64,000 bases of DNA from JAPPHA01 sp965220985 (GTDB taxonomy: Bacteria > Pseudomonadota > Alphaproteobacteria > Rhodobacterales > Rhodobacteraceae), in contig OZ244854.1 of NCBI GenBank assembly GCA_965220985.1, positions 1,116,001 to 1,180,000 of the forward strand, in the 5' to 3' direction. Position 1 is the first letter of the stretch, and each line of letters opens with the position of its first letter. Position numbers and translations under genes: made by a program. Positions 8,427 through 18,440 of this stretch are shown here, piece after piece. Under the pieces are notes generated by a model. The model was not told where the DNA came from. It ran no database searches and worked only from the letters and a program-made list of their open reading frames with translations.

Positions 8427-9167
8427 GTGGACGACAGAAGTCCGAGAGGATTGACAGACGACGACCGGGCCGTGTGGGTGGCCGAGACCCGGAACGTTTT
8501 CGAAAAGAGCTCACCGAAAAACAAGGCAGGCTCCGGCGCGGGACAGCTTGGTGCAGATAACGACCAGGCGCGAAAAACCGTGTCGACACGCAGTGTTCGC
8601 CGGGCAAAGGGACAGCCGAAGCGGCAACTGATCTCGGACGCGGACATGGCGGCCTGGAACGCCGAAATACAGGATCTCGGGCAAGACGCAGACAGCACGC
8701 AGTCGCAAGCTGCGGCATCGAAGCCGTCAGTTGAGTCGAAACCGGTCACGAGGATTCCCCAACAAATCCGCAGACGCTCCCGATCTGACCCGCCGCCACT
8801 GGAAGCGTTCGACAGGAAGCTGCACGCCCGGCTGGCAAAGGGCCAGGACCGGATCGATGCCAGGCTGGATCTTCACGGGCTGACAGAGAAACGGGCCGCA
8901 GCGGCATTGACCGGGTTTGTTCAAAAGGCTCACGGTCGGGGGCAACGAAACGTCCTGGTCATCACGGGGAAGGGCAACCGAACAGGCCTTGACGAATTCA
9001 ACCGTCCAAAGAGCGGCGTCCTGCGACGCTCGGTTCCTGAATTCCTGGCACGGCGGCCGCTGTCGCTCATCGTCCACAGTTTTGCCGAAGCGCACGAGCG
9101 ACATGGAGGCGCGGGCGCGCTCTATGTCAGGCTCCGCCGGCGAAGGCATGATTCCTCTCAGCCATGA
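8427..9167 (+). CDS. Smr/MutS2-domain protein
   Basis: The 246-residue protein has a long, low-complexity polar N-terminal half and a C-terminal Smr domain. The domain shows LDLHGLTEKRAAAAL, VLVITGKGNR and VLRRSVPEFL in the expected order. Smr domains are nucleases or nucleic-acid-binding modules, here without a MutS core. The start is GTG at 8427. The stop overlaps the tsaE ATG by four bases, so the pair is coupled. The gene is intact, with the DLHG and TGKG motifs present. Confidence 0.88.
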   Translation: MDDRSPRGLTDDDRAVWVAETRNVFEKSSPKNKAGSGAGQLGADNDQARKTVSTRSVRRAKGQPKRQLISDADMAAWNAEIQDLGQDADSTQSQAAASKPSVESKPVTRIPQQIRRRSRSDPPPLEAFDRKLHARLAKGQDRIDARLDLHGLTEKRAAAALTGFVQKAHGRGQRNVLVITGKGNRTGLDEFNRPKSGVLRRSVPEFLARRPLSLIVHSFAEAHERHGGAGALYVRLRRRRHDSSQP

Positions 9168-9679
9168 ATCGACTGGCCGTGGCCGTCGAGTCGGAGTCCG
9201 AGTGCCAGAAACTGGCGCGGGATTTCGCTCCTTGTCTTGATGCCGGCCACGTGTTGCTTGTGTCGGGGCCCCTTGGCGCCGGAAAAAGCGTGTTTTGCCG
9301 GGAGCTCATTCAGTCTCGGCAAAGACTGGATGGAGTCCGGGTCGAGGACGTCCCGTCGCCGACATTCACGCTGGTTCAGGCCTACGAAACCCCGACGTGC
9401 AGCCTCCTGCATGCCGATCTGTATCGCGTCGAGCGTGTCTCGGAACTGGAGGAGCTGGGCTTGGACGACGCGATCGAAAGCTCGATCTGCCTGGTCGAAT
9501 GGCCGGAGATCATCGCCAACCGCCATGCAAGGACAAGCCTGTTCGTCGATTTCGAAATCACGGGCGAATTCGAACGGGACATGACGCTGAGGTGGTACCA
9601 CTCGTCCTGGGGTGCCATCATTGACCGGGTGTTCGAGAACGGGTGCAATCACAAGATTCGCGAACGAGCCTGTGGCTGA
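9164..9679 (+). CDS. tsaE: tRNA t6A biosynthesis ATPase TsaE
   Basis: TsaE is the ATPase that works with TsaB and TsaD to make threonylcarbamoyladenosine at position 37 of ANN-decoding tRNAs. The product shows a P-loop GPLGAGKS near residue 36, VPSPTFTLVQAYE, the LLHADLYRVE motif, and LVEWPE. The 171 residues exceed the typical 150 because of a short unconserved C-terminal tail. It overlaps smr by four bases and amgK by eight. Confidence 0.93.
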   Translation: MNRLAVAVESESECQKLARDFAPCLDAGHVLLVSGPLGAGKSVFCRELIQSRQRLDGVRVEDVPSPTFTLVQAYETPTCSLLHADLYRVERVSELEELGLDDAIESSICLVEWPEIIANRHARTSLFVDFEITGEFERDMTLRWYHSSWGAIIDRVFENGCNHKIRERACG

Positions 9680-10730
9680 CGGCAGGGGGAAACAGCTGCG
9701 CGCTTTCCTGTCGCGGACAGGGTGGGCTGGCGCATCTGCCGAGACCCTTGGTTCCGATGCGTCGCGTCGAGTCTATCACAGGGTACGAAACCCGGTGACC
9801 GGCGCGACGGCCATGGTCATGGACGCGCCGCCTGAGCACGGCGAAGACGTGCGACCTTTTGTCAAGGTTGCGGCCATGCTGACGCGATGCGGGCTCAGCG
9901 CACCTCAGATTCGCGAGGCCGACGAAAACGCCGGACTGCTGTTGCTCGAGGATTTCGGCGACGACGTGTTCTCGACCATGTGCTCGGCCCGTCCCGAGCG
10001 GGAAACCGAATTCTACGAAACGGCGGTCGACGTGCTGGTCCGCCTTCACCAGTGTCCACCCACGGGCCTCAAGCCCTACGATCACGAGACATGTTCAATC
10101 GAATCCCGCTTGTTCACCACCTGGTATCTCCCCGCCGCGACGGGCAGACCGGTCTCCAACGAGGCAGGGGAGGCGTTCGTGTCCCTCGTTGTTGATGCTT
10201 TTGACAGCGCGTGCAATGTGAAGGATGCGGATCGGGTCATCATGCTCAGGGATTATCATGCCGAAAACATCATGTGGCTGAGTGACCGAGAGGGGGAGCG
10301 CCGAGCGGGCCTCCTGGATTTCCAGGATGCGGTGGCCGGTCATCCGGCCTACGACCTCGTGTCCCTGCTGGAGGATGCCAGACGGGATACGTCTGAAGCG
10401 CTCCAGGAAGCCATGAAGACGCGGTTTTTCACGGCCTCGTGCAAGGCTCGCGGCGAGAACCCCGATCGCGAGGCGAGGCAAGCGTTCGAAGCCGCATATG
10501 CGGTGCTGGGAGCCCAGCGAAACTTGCGGATACTGGGGGTGTTCTCGCGATTGTGCATGCGTGACGGGAAGCTGGGATACCTCGACCTCGTGCCCCGGGT
10601 CTGGAAGCATTTGCAACGGGACCTGGGCCATCCGGTCCTCGGCGAGTTGGCTGCGTGGATAGAGAAGATGGTGCCGCCTCCCGATGAGGATGTGCTCGAA
10701 CGGATCAGGAGCGGGTCGCGTGAGACCTGA
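9672..10730 (+). CDS. amgK: N-acetylmuramate/N-acetylglucosamine 1-kinase AmgK-like phosphotransferase
   Basis: This is an aminoglycoside-phosphotransferase-fold kinase with LLLEDFGDDVFS, the catalytic-loop type motif LRDYHAENIMWL and LLDFQDAVAGHPAYDLVSLL. AmgK phosphorylates recycled cell-wall sugars at C1, and MurU then makes UDP-MurNAc. The tsaE-amgK-murU order supports this role. I chose the GTG at 9672, which overlaps the tsaE stop, rather than the longer frame that runs deep into tsaE. The product is about 352 residues. Confidence 0.88.
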   Translation: MADGRGKQLRAFLSRTGWAGASAETLGSDASRRVYHRVRNPVTGATAMVMDAPPEHGEDVRPFVKVAAMLTRCGLSAPQIREADENAGLLLLEDFGDDVFSTMCSARPERETEFYETAVDVLVRLHQCPPTGLKPYDHETCSIESRLFTTWYLPAATGRPVSNEAGEAFVSLVVDAFDSACNVKDADRVIMLRDYHAENIMWLSDREGERRAGLLDFQDAVAGHPAYDLVSLLEDARRDTSEALQEAMKTRFFTASCKARGENPDREARQAFEAAYAVLGAQRNLRILGVFSRLCMRDGKLGYLDLVPRVWKHLQRDLGHPVLGELAAWIEKMVPPPDEDVLERIRSGSRET

Positions 10731-11445
10731 AGGCGTGATGATCTTTGCTGCGGGGTTTGGAACCCGCATGCGTCCGATCACCTATCGCACCCCGAAACCG
10801 ATGATCGAGGTCGCCGGACGGACTCTCCTCGACCATGCGCTCGATCAGGCTCGCGCGGCCGGTTTGTCGAATATCGTGGTCAACACCCATCATCTTCCCG
10901 ACCAGATCGAGGCGCATGTTGCTCCGATGGCCGATGTCACGCCGATACGGGAACAACCGGACATTCTCGACACGGGCGGCGGACTTCGAAAGGCCTTGCC
11001 GCTTCTTGGCACGGGGCCCGTCTACACCATGAACTCGGATTACGTGTGGTCGGGGGCGAACCCGCTTCGACAGCTCGGAAAGTCCTGGGATGCGGAACGG
11101 ATGGACGGCCTGATGCTGATGCTGCCCGTGAGCCGGGCAACAGGATACCGAGGCCCAGGCGATTTTTGCCTGCAGAGCAGCGGTCGGCTTGCACCTCCGG
11201 GCAGCGACGGACAGCCCACGCTTGTCTATGCGGGCGCCCAGATCATCAAGACGGAAGGTCTCGCGGAAATCGAGGACGAGGTTTTTTCGGTCAGCAGGTT
11301 GTGGTCGCGGATGATCGAGAGAGATCGACTGTACGGGATCGTTCATGCAGGACGATGGGCAGAAGTCGGACACCCCGAAGCTGTCGAGATTGCCGAAACC
11401 ATGCTCAACGAGCGAGCATCCGAAGAGGTCGAAGCCAGTGATTGA
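10720..11445 (+). CDS. murU: N-acetylmuramate 1-phosphate uridylyltransferase MurU-like nucleotidyltransferase
   Basis: The product begins RPEGVMIFAAGFGTRMRPIT, the sugar-nucleotidyltransferase signature, and continues with TPKPMIEVAGRTLLDHAL, VVNTHHLPDQI and YTMNSDYVW, the metal-binding Asp region. It would convert MurNAc-1-phosphate to UDP-MurNAc in peptidoglycan recycling, bypassing MurA and MurB. The start is taken as GTG at 10720 (11-base overlap with amgK). A second GTG at 10735 is possible. The length is about 241 residues. Confidence 0.88.
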   Translation: MRPEGVMIFAAGFGTRMRPITYRTPKPMIEVAGRTLLDHALDQARAAGLSNIVVNTHHLPDQIEAHVAPMADVTPIREQPDILDTGGGLRKALPLLGTGPVYTMNSDYVWSGANPLRQLGKSWDAERMDGLMLMLPVSRATGYRGPGDFCLQSSGRLAPPGSDGQPTLVYAGAQIIKTEGLAEIEDEVFSVSRLWSRMIERDRLYGIVHAGRWAEVGHPEAVEIAETMLNERASEEVEASD

Positions 11446-14419
11446 GAGTGCCGGCCGTCCGGGGATCTTTGCCGTGCCGGTCGGCTGCGACTTCACGGAA
11501 TCGTTCGTCTCCGGCCTCCTGCAGAGGTTCGGATCGGGTCCGCCGGAAGAATTGGCGCGGGTTGTCATCTATGCCGGTTCTCCCAACGGAAGACGGGAGC
11601 TGACCCAGTACCTCGAGACCGGACCATCCCGACTCTTGCCGCAGATCCGCCTGGCTTCCGACCTGATCGACGACCTGTCGTTGCCCGACGCCGACCTGCC
11701 GCCACCGATGACCAGGGTCGGTGAAATGCTCACCATTCGACAACTGGTGAGGGCGCTTCTCGAACAGGAACCCGATCTCGCGCCCGTCTCTGCCGCGGTC
11801 GATCTCGCGGAATCGCTGCTCGAGGTCTTCTCGGAACTCCAGGATGAAGGGATCGAGATCCAAAGGCTGCTCACGCTCGATGTGGGCGACCAGTCCGGAC
11901 ACTGGGAGCGGAGCCTCGGATTCCTGAACATCCTGGCCAAGGCCTTCGGCGAGGATGGAATTCTCGACAGGCGTGCCCGGTTGAGGACGGCAGTGGACGC
12001 GATCGCCGAACTTTGGGCGCAACATCCCCCCGATCATCCGGTGATCGTCGCGGGTTCGACCGGGTCAACAGCGCCGATGATGCGACTGATGGAGTCCGTT
12101 GCGAACATGCCCGGCTGCGCGGTGGTTCTGCCCGGCCTCGATACGGAGTTGTCCGGGAAGGACTGGGCGCGTCTGGAAGAGAATGACGAATGTCCTGAAC
12201 ACCCGCAGTCGATGTTGGCACGGTTTTGCAGAAGTGTCGGCGCCTTGCCGCAGGACATTCCGAGTTGGGCGGACACGCCACCTGCAAACCCGTCACGCAA
12301 CCGTTTGATCTCGTTGGCCCTTCGCCCGGCGCCGTTCACCGACTGCTGGATGGAGGAAGGCCCTGGCCTTGCTGGCGAACTGGACGCGGCCACGGGCGGG
12401 ATCAGCCTGATCGAGGCCGCGAGCATGAAGGAGGAAGCGCAGGCGATCGCGGTGGCCATTCGCGAAGCGGTCGAGCAGCGACGGCGGGTTGCGCTGGTCA
12501 CCGAGAATCTCGAACTGGCCAGGCGGGTCAAGGCCACGCTGCGGATTTGGCAGATCGAGCCTGACGACCGCATCGGCGACTCGATGCAGTTGACATCGGA
12601 GGGCATTTTCCTGCGTCTCGCGCTCGAATTGTCCGAACTCCCCCTCGCTCCGCACACCCTGATGTCGATTCTCAAGCATCCGTTGACACAGGTCGGAGAT
12701 CGGAAACGTCACCAGGCAATGACGCGCTCGCTCGAGCATGCCTTGCGCCGTCGGCCATCGGCTGTCGTCGATCACCGCGATATCGACCGCTGGGCCGCGG
12801 ACGGTGACGCAGAGTCGCGAGGAGAATGGGCCTCATGGCTGAGCGGCGTTCTCCGGTTCGCATCGAAGACTGGCCCCGGCGCTCTCGACGAACTGGTCGA
12901 ACGGCATGTGCGGGTGGCGAGCGCCTGCGTCCTGGGATCCGATCCCGAAGCCGTGTCGCTTGATTCTGCCGCGAGCCAGGTGAGCTCGCTTTGGGGAACG
13001 GAAGCCGGCAAGGATCTTGCCCGAGTCATGTCGACATTGTCCGGGGAGGCGGCGGTTGCAGGAACGCTGAGCGTTGCGGAATACGCGGCCATCTTTCGCA
13101 AGCAGACCATGGAGAGCAAACCCTACGGCAAGACGGTCAACCAGAAAAACGTCGTGGTCTGGGGGGGATACCAGGTCCGCGACCGGATCATGGATCTGGT
13201 CGTTCTTGGTAACCTCAACGAAGGGGTGTGGCCGCCCATTCGCAGGGGCGATGTCTGGCTCAACCGCGCGATGCGCAGGCAGATCGGACTCGGCTTGCCG
13301 GAGCGACAAAACGGCCTCGCGGCTCACGACTTCCAGCAGGCGGTGTCGGCCCCCGAAATCATCCTCTCTCGCGCTCTTCGGGATCGCGAGCAGCCGACAG
13401 TCGCTTCGCGATGGCTGACCCGATTCAACAACCTCGTTGGTGGGCTCGGACCGGAAGGCGAGGCGGCGGCGACAGCCATGAAGGCGCGAGGGGACAGGCT
13501 GCTCGGGCTTGGTCGCTTGATCGCCCGCCCCGAAAGGCCCGTCGCGGCGGCGCCGAGACCGGCGCCGAATCCGCCGTTGAGCGCACGCCCCAAGCAGCTC
13601 AGCGCCACGGAAATCCAGACCCTCGTCCGGAATCCCTACGCGATCTATGCGCGTCATGTCCTGAAATTGCGCCCGCTCGACCACATCGGTCGCGAACCGG
13701 ATGCACGCGAGCGCGGCATCGTGTTCCACATGATCATGGAAGAGTTCGTCCGCAATCTCTCCACTGGCCGGACCACGGCCGATGTCGACGAATTCATGAA
13801 TGCTGCCGAACGCATGCTCGAAGAAGAAGTGGCGTCCCCTTCTATCAGGATGAGCTGGTTCATGCGCCTCGGACGTGTCGCTGAATGGCTGGTGACCACC
13901 GAAGCGCGGCGCAACGAGGAGGCGCAGACGCTCGGACTGGAGGTCGCCGGACAGTGCGAATTGACGGACATCGGCATGACCCTGACGGCTCGTGCGGACA
14001 GGATCGATCGCGACGGGAACGGTCGGCTTCGGATCTTCGATTACAAATCCGGAAAACCACCCACCACGGTGACGATCAAGAAGTATGACAGGCAGTTGCA
14101 GATCATGGGCGCGATGGCGGCTCGGGGCGGGTTTGCGGAAATCGCGGCGGCCGAAGTCTCGAGGCTCGAGTACATCGGTCTCGGCCCGGCCCTCGAAACC
14201 CGCATCGTCGGCCAGGACGAGGACGGGACACTCAGCGTCACTTGGCAGGAATTGCAGGAACTGCTTGGGGCCTACATGGATCCTGGGCTCGGATACGAAG
14301 CGCGAGGCAGCACGAGCGGGCGAATGTTTGCATCCGACTACGACCATCTCTCTCGCCATGGTGAATGGAGCGAAGCCGACGATGCTGTCGCAATCGAGGT
14401 CGGGCATGCCGAGGTTTGA
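11438..14419 (+). CDS. addB: Double-strand break repair nuclease subunit AddB
   Basis: The 993-residue protein is the alphaproteobacterial AddB type, partner of AddA in processing DNA double-strand ends for RecA. The middle has the inactivated-helicase-like segment NVVVWGGYQVRDRIMDLVVLGNLNEGVWP. The C-terminus has the RecB-like nuclease motif LRIFDYKSGKPP with the DYK catalytic residues. The GTG at 11438 overlaps the murU stop by eight bases. The stop overlaps addA by 14 bases. Confidence 0.92.
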   Translation: MIESAGRPGIFAVPVGCDFTESFVSGLLQRFGSGPPEELARVVIYAGSPNGRRELTQYLETGPSRLLPQIRLASDLIDDLSLPDADLPPPMTRVGEMLTIRQLVRALLEQEPDLAPVSAAVDLAESLLEVFSELQDEGIEIQRLLTLDVGDQSGHWERSLGFLNILAKAFGEDGILDRRARLRTAVDAIAELWAQHPPDHPVIVAGSTGSTAPMMRLMESVANMPGCAVVLPGLDTELSGKDWARLEENDECPEHPQSMLARFCRSVGALPQDIPSWADTPPANPSRNRLISLALRPAPFTDCWMEEGPGLAGELDAATGGISLIEAASMKEEAQAIAVAIREAVEQRRRVALVTENLELARRVKATLRIWQIEPDDRIGDSMQLTSEGIFLRLALELSELPLAPHTLMSILKHPLTQVGDRKRHQAMTRSLEHALRRRPSAVVDHRDIDRWAADGDAESRGEWASWLSGVLRFASKTGPGALDELVERHVRVASACVLGSDPEAVSLDSAASQVSSLWGTEAGKDLARVMSTLSGEAAVAGTLSVAEYAAIFRKQTMESKPYGKTVNQKNVVVWGGYQVRDRIMDLVVLGNLNEGVWPPIRRGDVWLNRAMRRQIGLGLPERQNGLAAHDFQQAVSAPEIILSRALRDREQPTVASRWLTRFNNLVGGLGPEGEAAATAMKARGDRLLGLGRLIARPERPVAAAPRPAPNPPLSARPKQLSATEIQTLVRNPYAIYARHVLKLRPLDHIGREPDARERGIVFHMIMEEFVRNLSTGRTTADVDEFMNAAERMLEEEVASPSIRMSWFMRLGRVAEWLVTTEARRNEEAQTLGLEVAGQCELTDIGMTLTARADRIDRDGNGRLRIFDYKSGKPPTTVTIKKYDRQLQIMGAMAARGGFAEIAAAEVSRLEYIGLGPALETRIVGQDEDGTLSVTWQELQELLGAYMDPGLGYEARGSTSGRMFASDYDHLSRHGEWSEADDAVAIEVGHAEV

Positions 14420-17400
14420 CGACGCCACGCTTGCGCAGGTCGAGGCGTCGGATCCGGACGCCTCGACTTGGGTGCCGGCCAATGCGGGCTCGGGCAAGAC
14501 CCGGGTTCTGATCGATCGCGTCAGCAGGTTGCTGTTTCGAGGAAACGATCCGGCAAAGATCCTGTGCCTGACGTACACGCGGGCCGCCGCTGCCGAGATG
14601 CAGAACAGGCTGTTTTCGCGCCTCGGCGGTTGGGCGATGATGCCCGATGACAGGCTCCGATCGGCTCTTCTCGACCTTGGCGAGCCCGAGGACAATCTGA
14701 CAGAGGACAGCCTCAGGACCGCGCGCCGGCTGTTCGCCAACGCCCTTGAAACGCCGGGCGGCCTCAAGATACAGACGATTCACGCCTTCTGCGACACGTT
14801 GTTGCGGAGGTTTCCGCTCGAAGCGGGGGTGAGCGCGCAGTTCGAGATCATCGACGACCGCCATGCGCGCGTCATGCGGCGCAACATTCTCGATGTCCTG
14901 GCGGCGCGGGATTCGACGTGCGAGATCGTCAAGGCGCTGCTTTCGCACATCAGCGATGTCGAACTTGACGGGTTCCTCGATGAAATCGTCGGGCAGCGGG
15001 ACGCATTCGAGCTGGGTTTCCCCGAGGAGCTGGGGGCCGAACCCGAGCCGCTGTCGACGATGATCGAGCGAGTGTTCACGCCCGAGACCAACGAACTCCT
15101 CGCTTTCTGGGTGAATCTGCTGCGCGAGCGAGGCAGCACGATGGACAGGCGGGGAGCCGAAAAACTGGCGCGTGCGCTCGAGATGATGGGAACTCTCGAC
15201 GGCCTCGAGATGCTCGAAGGGTGCCTTTTGACCGGCGGATCGGCGAACGAGCCGTTTTCGCCCAAGTACAGCAGTTTCCCGACCAAGGCGATGCGGGAAG
15301 CGGAGCCGCAAAACCATGGTCGGTTGGCCGGTCTGATGAGCCTCGTGGCCGAAGCACGCAGTTATCGGGTCCATCTCAAGGCTTACGAACGCAACCGCGC
15401 GCTCCACGATTTTGCCGAATGCTACTTTGCCGAATTCGATCGGCGAAAGCTCCTCGGCGGCTACCTGACCTTTGATGACCTGATCCGAAAGACGATCCAG
15501 CTGCTCTCCAGCCCCGGCATTGCCGACTGGATTCTCTTCCGCCTCGATGGCGGGGTCGACCATATCCTGATCGACGAGGCCCAGGACACGAGCCGGAAGC
15601 AGTGGGAAATCATCCAGTGCATCGAGGCGGAATTCACGGCTGGCGAAAGCGACCGCGAGCACGGCCGGACACTGTTCGTCGTGGGCGACGAGAAGCAGTC
15701 GATCTTCTCTTTCCAGGGTGCCGACCCGGACTACTTCATGGACATGCGGGATCACTTCGCCATGCGGCAAGCGCGGGTCGGGCGCAATCTGGCGGAGAGT
15801 CGGCTTCTCTACTCGTTCCGATCGGCCCCGCCGATTCTCGAACTCACCGATCAAGTGTGCCAGCAGGTCGAGATGACCGGCAACCACGACCCGACGAGGC
15901 ACCGAGCATTTCACGAGGAACTGCCCGGACGCATCGATCTGTGGCCGTACATCGAAAAGGAGAAGGAGGGTCAGGACTATGCGTGGGAACGGCCCGAGAC
16001 GCAAGGTTCTGCCAAGGCGGACGTGCGGCTCGAACTCGCCAGAACGCTCGCCGGGTACCTGGATGAACTCCTCGCGAACCCGCCGGTTCTGTCCCCGGGC
16101 GACGGTGGCCGACCCCTTTCGGCTGGCGATGTTCTGATCCTCGTTCAGACCCGTTCGGAGATGTTCTATGCCTTGATACGGGAGCTGAAGGCCCGGGGCC
16201 TGCCGGTGGCAGGCGCTGACCGGATGGAGGTCGGCGCCGAGCTTGCAGTGCGCGACATTCTGTCGCTCTTGCGATTTGCTGCAACGCCAAGCGACGATCT
16301 GGCGCTGGCCGAAGCCTTGCGTTCGCCGTTGATCGGGTTGTCGGAGGCCGAACTGTTCGATGTTGCGAACGAGCGGGAGGGCGGCCTGTGGACGGCGGTG
16401 GCATCGCGGCGCGACCGTTTCGACGACGCTTGTTCCATTCTCGCCGATTGCGTCGAGCAATCCCACCTGCTCCGGCCGTTCGACCTGATCGAGCGGATTC
16501 TTGGCCGGCACGGCGGGCGGCAGCGGATGCTGGCGCGTCTCGGTCCGGAGGCAGAGGACGGAATTGACGAACTGGTCGCCGAAGCCCTGAAATACGAACA
16601 GTCGGGGCCGCCAACGGTGACGGGATTCCTCAACTGGTTCGAGCTTGGTGCGGTGGACGTCAAGCGCCAGACCCAGGCCGGTCTCGACCAGATCCGCGTG
16701 ATGACGGTTCACGGCGCCAAGGGTCTTGAGGCGCCGTTTGTCGTGCTGCCCGACACCGCGAAGACCCGACGCGGGCGCGGCGGGCAGACTCTCTTGCTCG
16801 AAGACGGGCATCTGCTTTGGAGATCGAGCAAGGACGAGGCGATCGAAGAACAGACATATGCGGACGAAGACCGGGAGGAATTCCAAAGAAGGGAACGAAA
16901 CCGCCTGCTCTACGTCGCGATCACCCGCGCGGCCCAGTGGTTGCTGATCTGCGGTGCCGGTGACGGTGGAAGCGAACGGTCACAGGGTTGGTATTCGTGT
17001 CTCGAGACGGCAATGAACGGGCTCGGCGCGAGGCCTGTGTCTTCACCGGTCGGCAACGCCGAGGGTCTGCGGTTGGGCTGCGATAAGTGGCCAACCCCGC
17101 CCCGGCCGATCGCGACGATGGAACCATCCTCCGAGGATGGCGCGACCGCGCCGTGGTGGTTGCGGGAAATAGCGGCTCTGGACTGGCCCGACGCGCCTGC
17201 GGAAAACCCGTCGAAACTCGGTGGCGAGAAGGTGATTTCGACTCCTGCAACATCGAATGCTCCACTGGGATCCGGCATCGAGTTCGGGCAGATTGTCCAC
17301 ACCCTGCTTGAACACCTGCCGAAGCATCCGAGCGAAGAGTGGACCGGTATCGCGAATCGGTTGGGAGCCTCGCGAGGTTGGTCGGACTTCGGGGGTGCAG

Positions 17401-17735
17401 TCGAACTGACGAAGAGCATTCTTTGCAATCCCGAATTCGAAGGTCTCTTCGGACCGGGCAGTCTTGCCGAGGTGCCGATTGCAGCGCTGGTGGACCAAAC
17501 GAGCGGACGACGGATTGTCGGCATGATCGATCGCCTCATCGTGACGGACGACGAAGTGCTGGCGGTCGACTACAAGACGAATGCGGAGGTGCCTGAATCG
17601 CCCAGCGACGTTCCGGATGGGCTGCTCAGGCAGATGGGCGCGTATGCGGACGCGCTCGAGAGGGTCTATCCCAAGCGTGACATCAAGACCGCGATCCTGT
17701 GGACGGCGACCGGAACGCTCATGCCTTTGGGCTGA
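14406..17735 (+). CDS. addA: Double-strand break repair helicase-nuclease AddA
   Basis: The 1109-residue UvrD-like helicase carries PANAGSGKTRVLIDRV (Walker A, about residue 28), CLTYTRAAAAEM (motif Ia), HILIDEAQDTS (motif II), TVHGAKGLEAPFVVLPD (motif V) and RNRLLYVAITRAAQWLLICG (motif VI). A C-terminal nuclease motif, VLAVDYKTN, follows. I chose the ATG at 14406, overlapping the addB stop. An in-frame ATG at 14382 would add eight residues. Confidence 0.93.
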   Translation: MPRFDDATLAQVEASDPDASTWVPANAGSGKTRVLIDRVSRLLFRGNDPAKILCLTYTRAAAAEMQNRLFSRLGGWAMMPDDRLRSALLDLGEPEDNLTEDSLRTARRLFANALETPGGLKIQTIHAFCDTLLRRFPLEAGVSAQFEIIDDRHARVMRRNILDVLAARDSTCEIVKALLSHISDVELDGFLDEIVGQRDAFELGFPEELGAEPEPLSTMIERVFTPETNELLAFWVNLLRERGSTMDRRGAEKLARALEMMGTLDGLEMLEGCLLTGGSANEPFSPKYSSFPTKAMREAEPQNHGRLAGLMSLVAEARSYRVHLKAYERNRALHDFAECYFAEFDRRKLLGGYLTFDDLIRKTIQLLSSPGIADWILFRLDGGVDHILIDEAQDTSRKQWEIIQCIEAEFTAGESDREHGRTLFVVGDEKQSIFSFQGADPDYFMDMRDHFAMRQARVGRNLAESRLLYSFRSAPPILELTDQVCQQVEMTGNHDPTRHRAFHEELPGRIDLWPYIEKEKEGQDYAWERPETQGSAKADVRLELARTLAGYLDELLANPPVLSPGDGGRPLSAGDVLILVQTRSEMFYALIRELKARGLPVAGADRMEVGAELAVRDILSLLRFAATPSDDLALAEALRSPLIGLSEAELFDVANEREGGLWTAVASRRDRFDDACSILADCVEQSHLLRPFDLIERILGRHGGRQRMLARLGPEAEDGIDELVAEALKYEQSGPPTVTGFLNWFELGAVDVKRQTQAGLDQIRVMTVHGAKGLEAPFVVLPDTAKTRRGRGGQTLLLEDGHLLWRSSKDEAIEEQTYADEDREEFQRRERNRLLYVAITRAAQWLLICGAGDGGSERSQGWYSCLETAMNGLGARPVSSPVGNAEGLRLGCDKWPTPPRPIATMEPSSEDGATAPWWLREIAALDWPDAPAENPSKLGGEKVISTPATSNAPLGSGIEFGQIVHTLLEHLPKHPSEEWTGIANRLGASRGWSDFGGAVELTKSILCNPEFEGLFGPGSLAEVPIAALVDQTSGRRIVGMIDRLIVTDDEVLAVDYKTNAEVPESPSDVPDGLLRQMGAYADALERVYPKRDIKTAILWTATGTLMPLG

Positions 17736-18440
17736 CCGGCTGACCTGGAACTTGCCCGCACCGCACCGCGACATTTGATCTCTCTCCCTGGCAAGTTGAT
17801 GCGACAGTGTCACGACGCCTGTTCGTCGGTCGAATTCGAATGATCGACTGGCGGGAAGGCGCCACGAACGCGACTGTTGCCTCGCAATGCAGGCGCTGTC
17901 GGGATCAGTCGTTGGCTTCGGCGATTCGCATCATTTCAGCCACCAGCAGCGCCTCTTCCTCGGACGCATTTCTCGGAATCGATCCAGGGTGTTGGCCGAA
18001 GGCCGGGCCATCAAGTCAATGATGGAGGGCGAATCACGACCGTCAAACAGCCGAACACGGCAGATTTTGCCTGGCATCGTGCAAACCCGCTGTCCCAACG
18101 ATTCTGTCGTGACGTGCTGCAAGTGTTTGAAAAACAGTCATGAATTCGCGTTTTTCGGATGTTCCGACTTGAATGCCACAGACTTCCCAAACCATATTGT
18201 TCGTCACCACGCGGAACAAACGTGATCACTCACCTGATCATGTCTTGGCTGTGCCGGGGCTTCGAGGTCACTGCGGACCTTCTGCACGAGTTGGATCCTG
18301 CGCTTTGACGAGCGGAGTTCACGGTTGTCATCCGAGGGGTTCATCAGAAGTGAAGACCGGTCCCGCAACACGTGCTTGACCAGCACATGGCGACTTTCTA
18401 CTAGAGGTGGGTTGGCATCATCCGAACGGGGGAGAGAAAC
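17736..18440. other. 705-base stretch without an identified gene
   Basis: No intact gene is recognisable between addA and trxA. On the minus strand a frame ending at a TGA at 17905-17907 encodes about 35 residues finishing ASEEEALLVAEMMRIAEAND. It looks coding-like in composition but is cut by a stop at 18011-18013 without a plausible start, so it may be the tail of a decayed gene. The region just before trxA holds its purine-rich ribosome site (18428-18436). Confidence 0.4.

Noticed and set aside
12833..16886. Very long minus-strand frames (644 and 882 codons) opposite addB and addA
   Set aside because: They are antisense shadows of high-GC genes. They have no family motifs, while the plus strand carries full AddB/AddA helicase and nuclease motifs.
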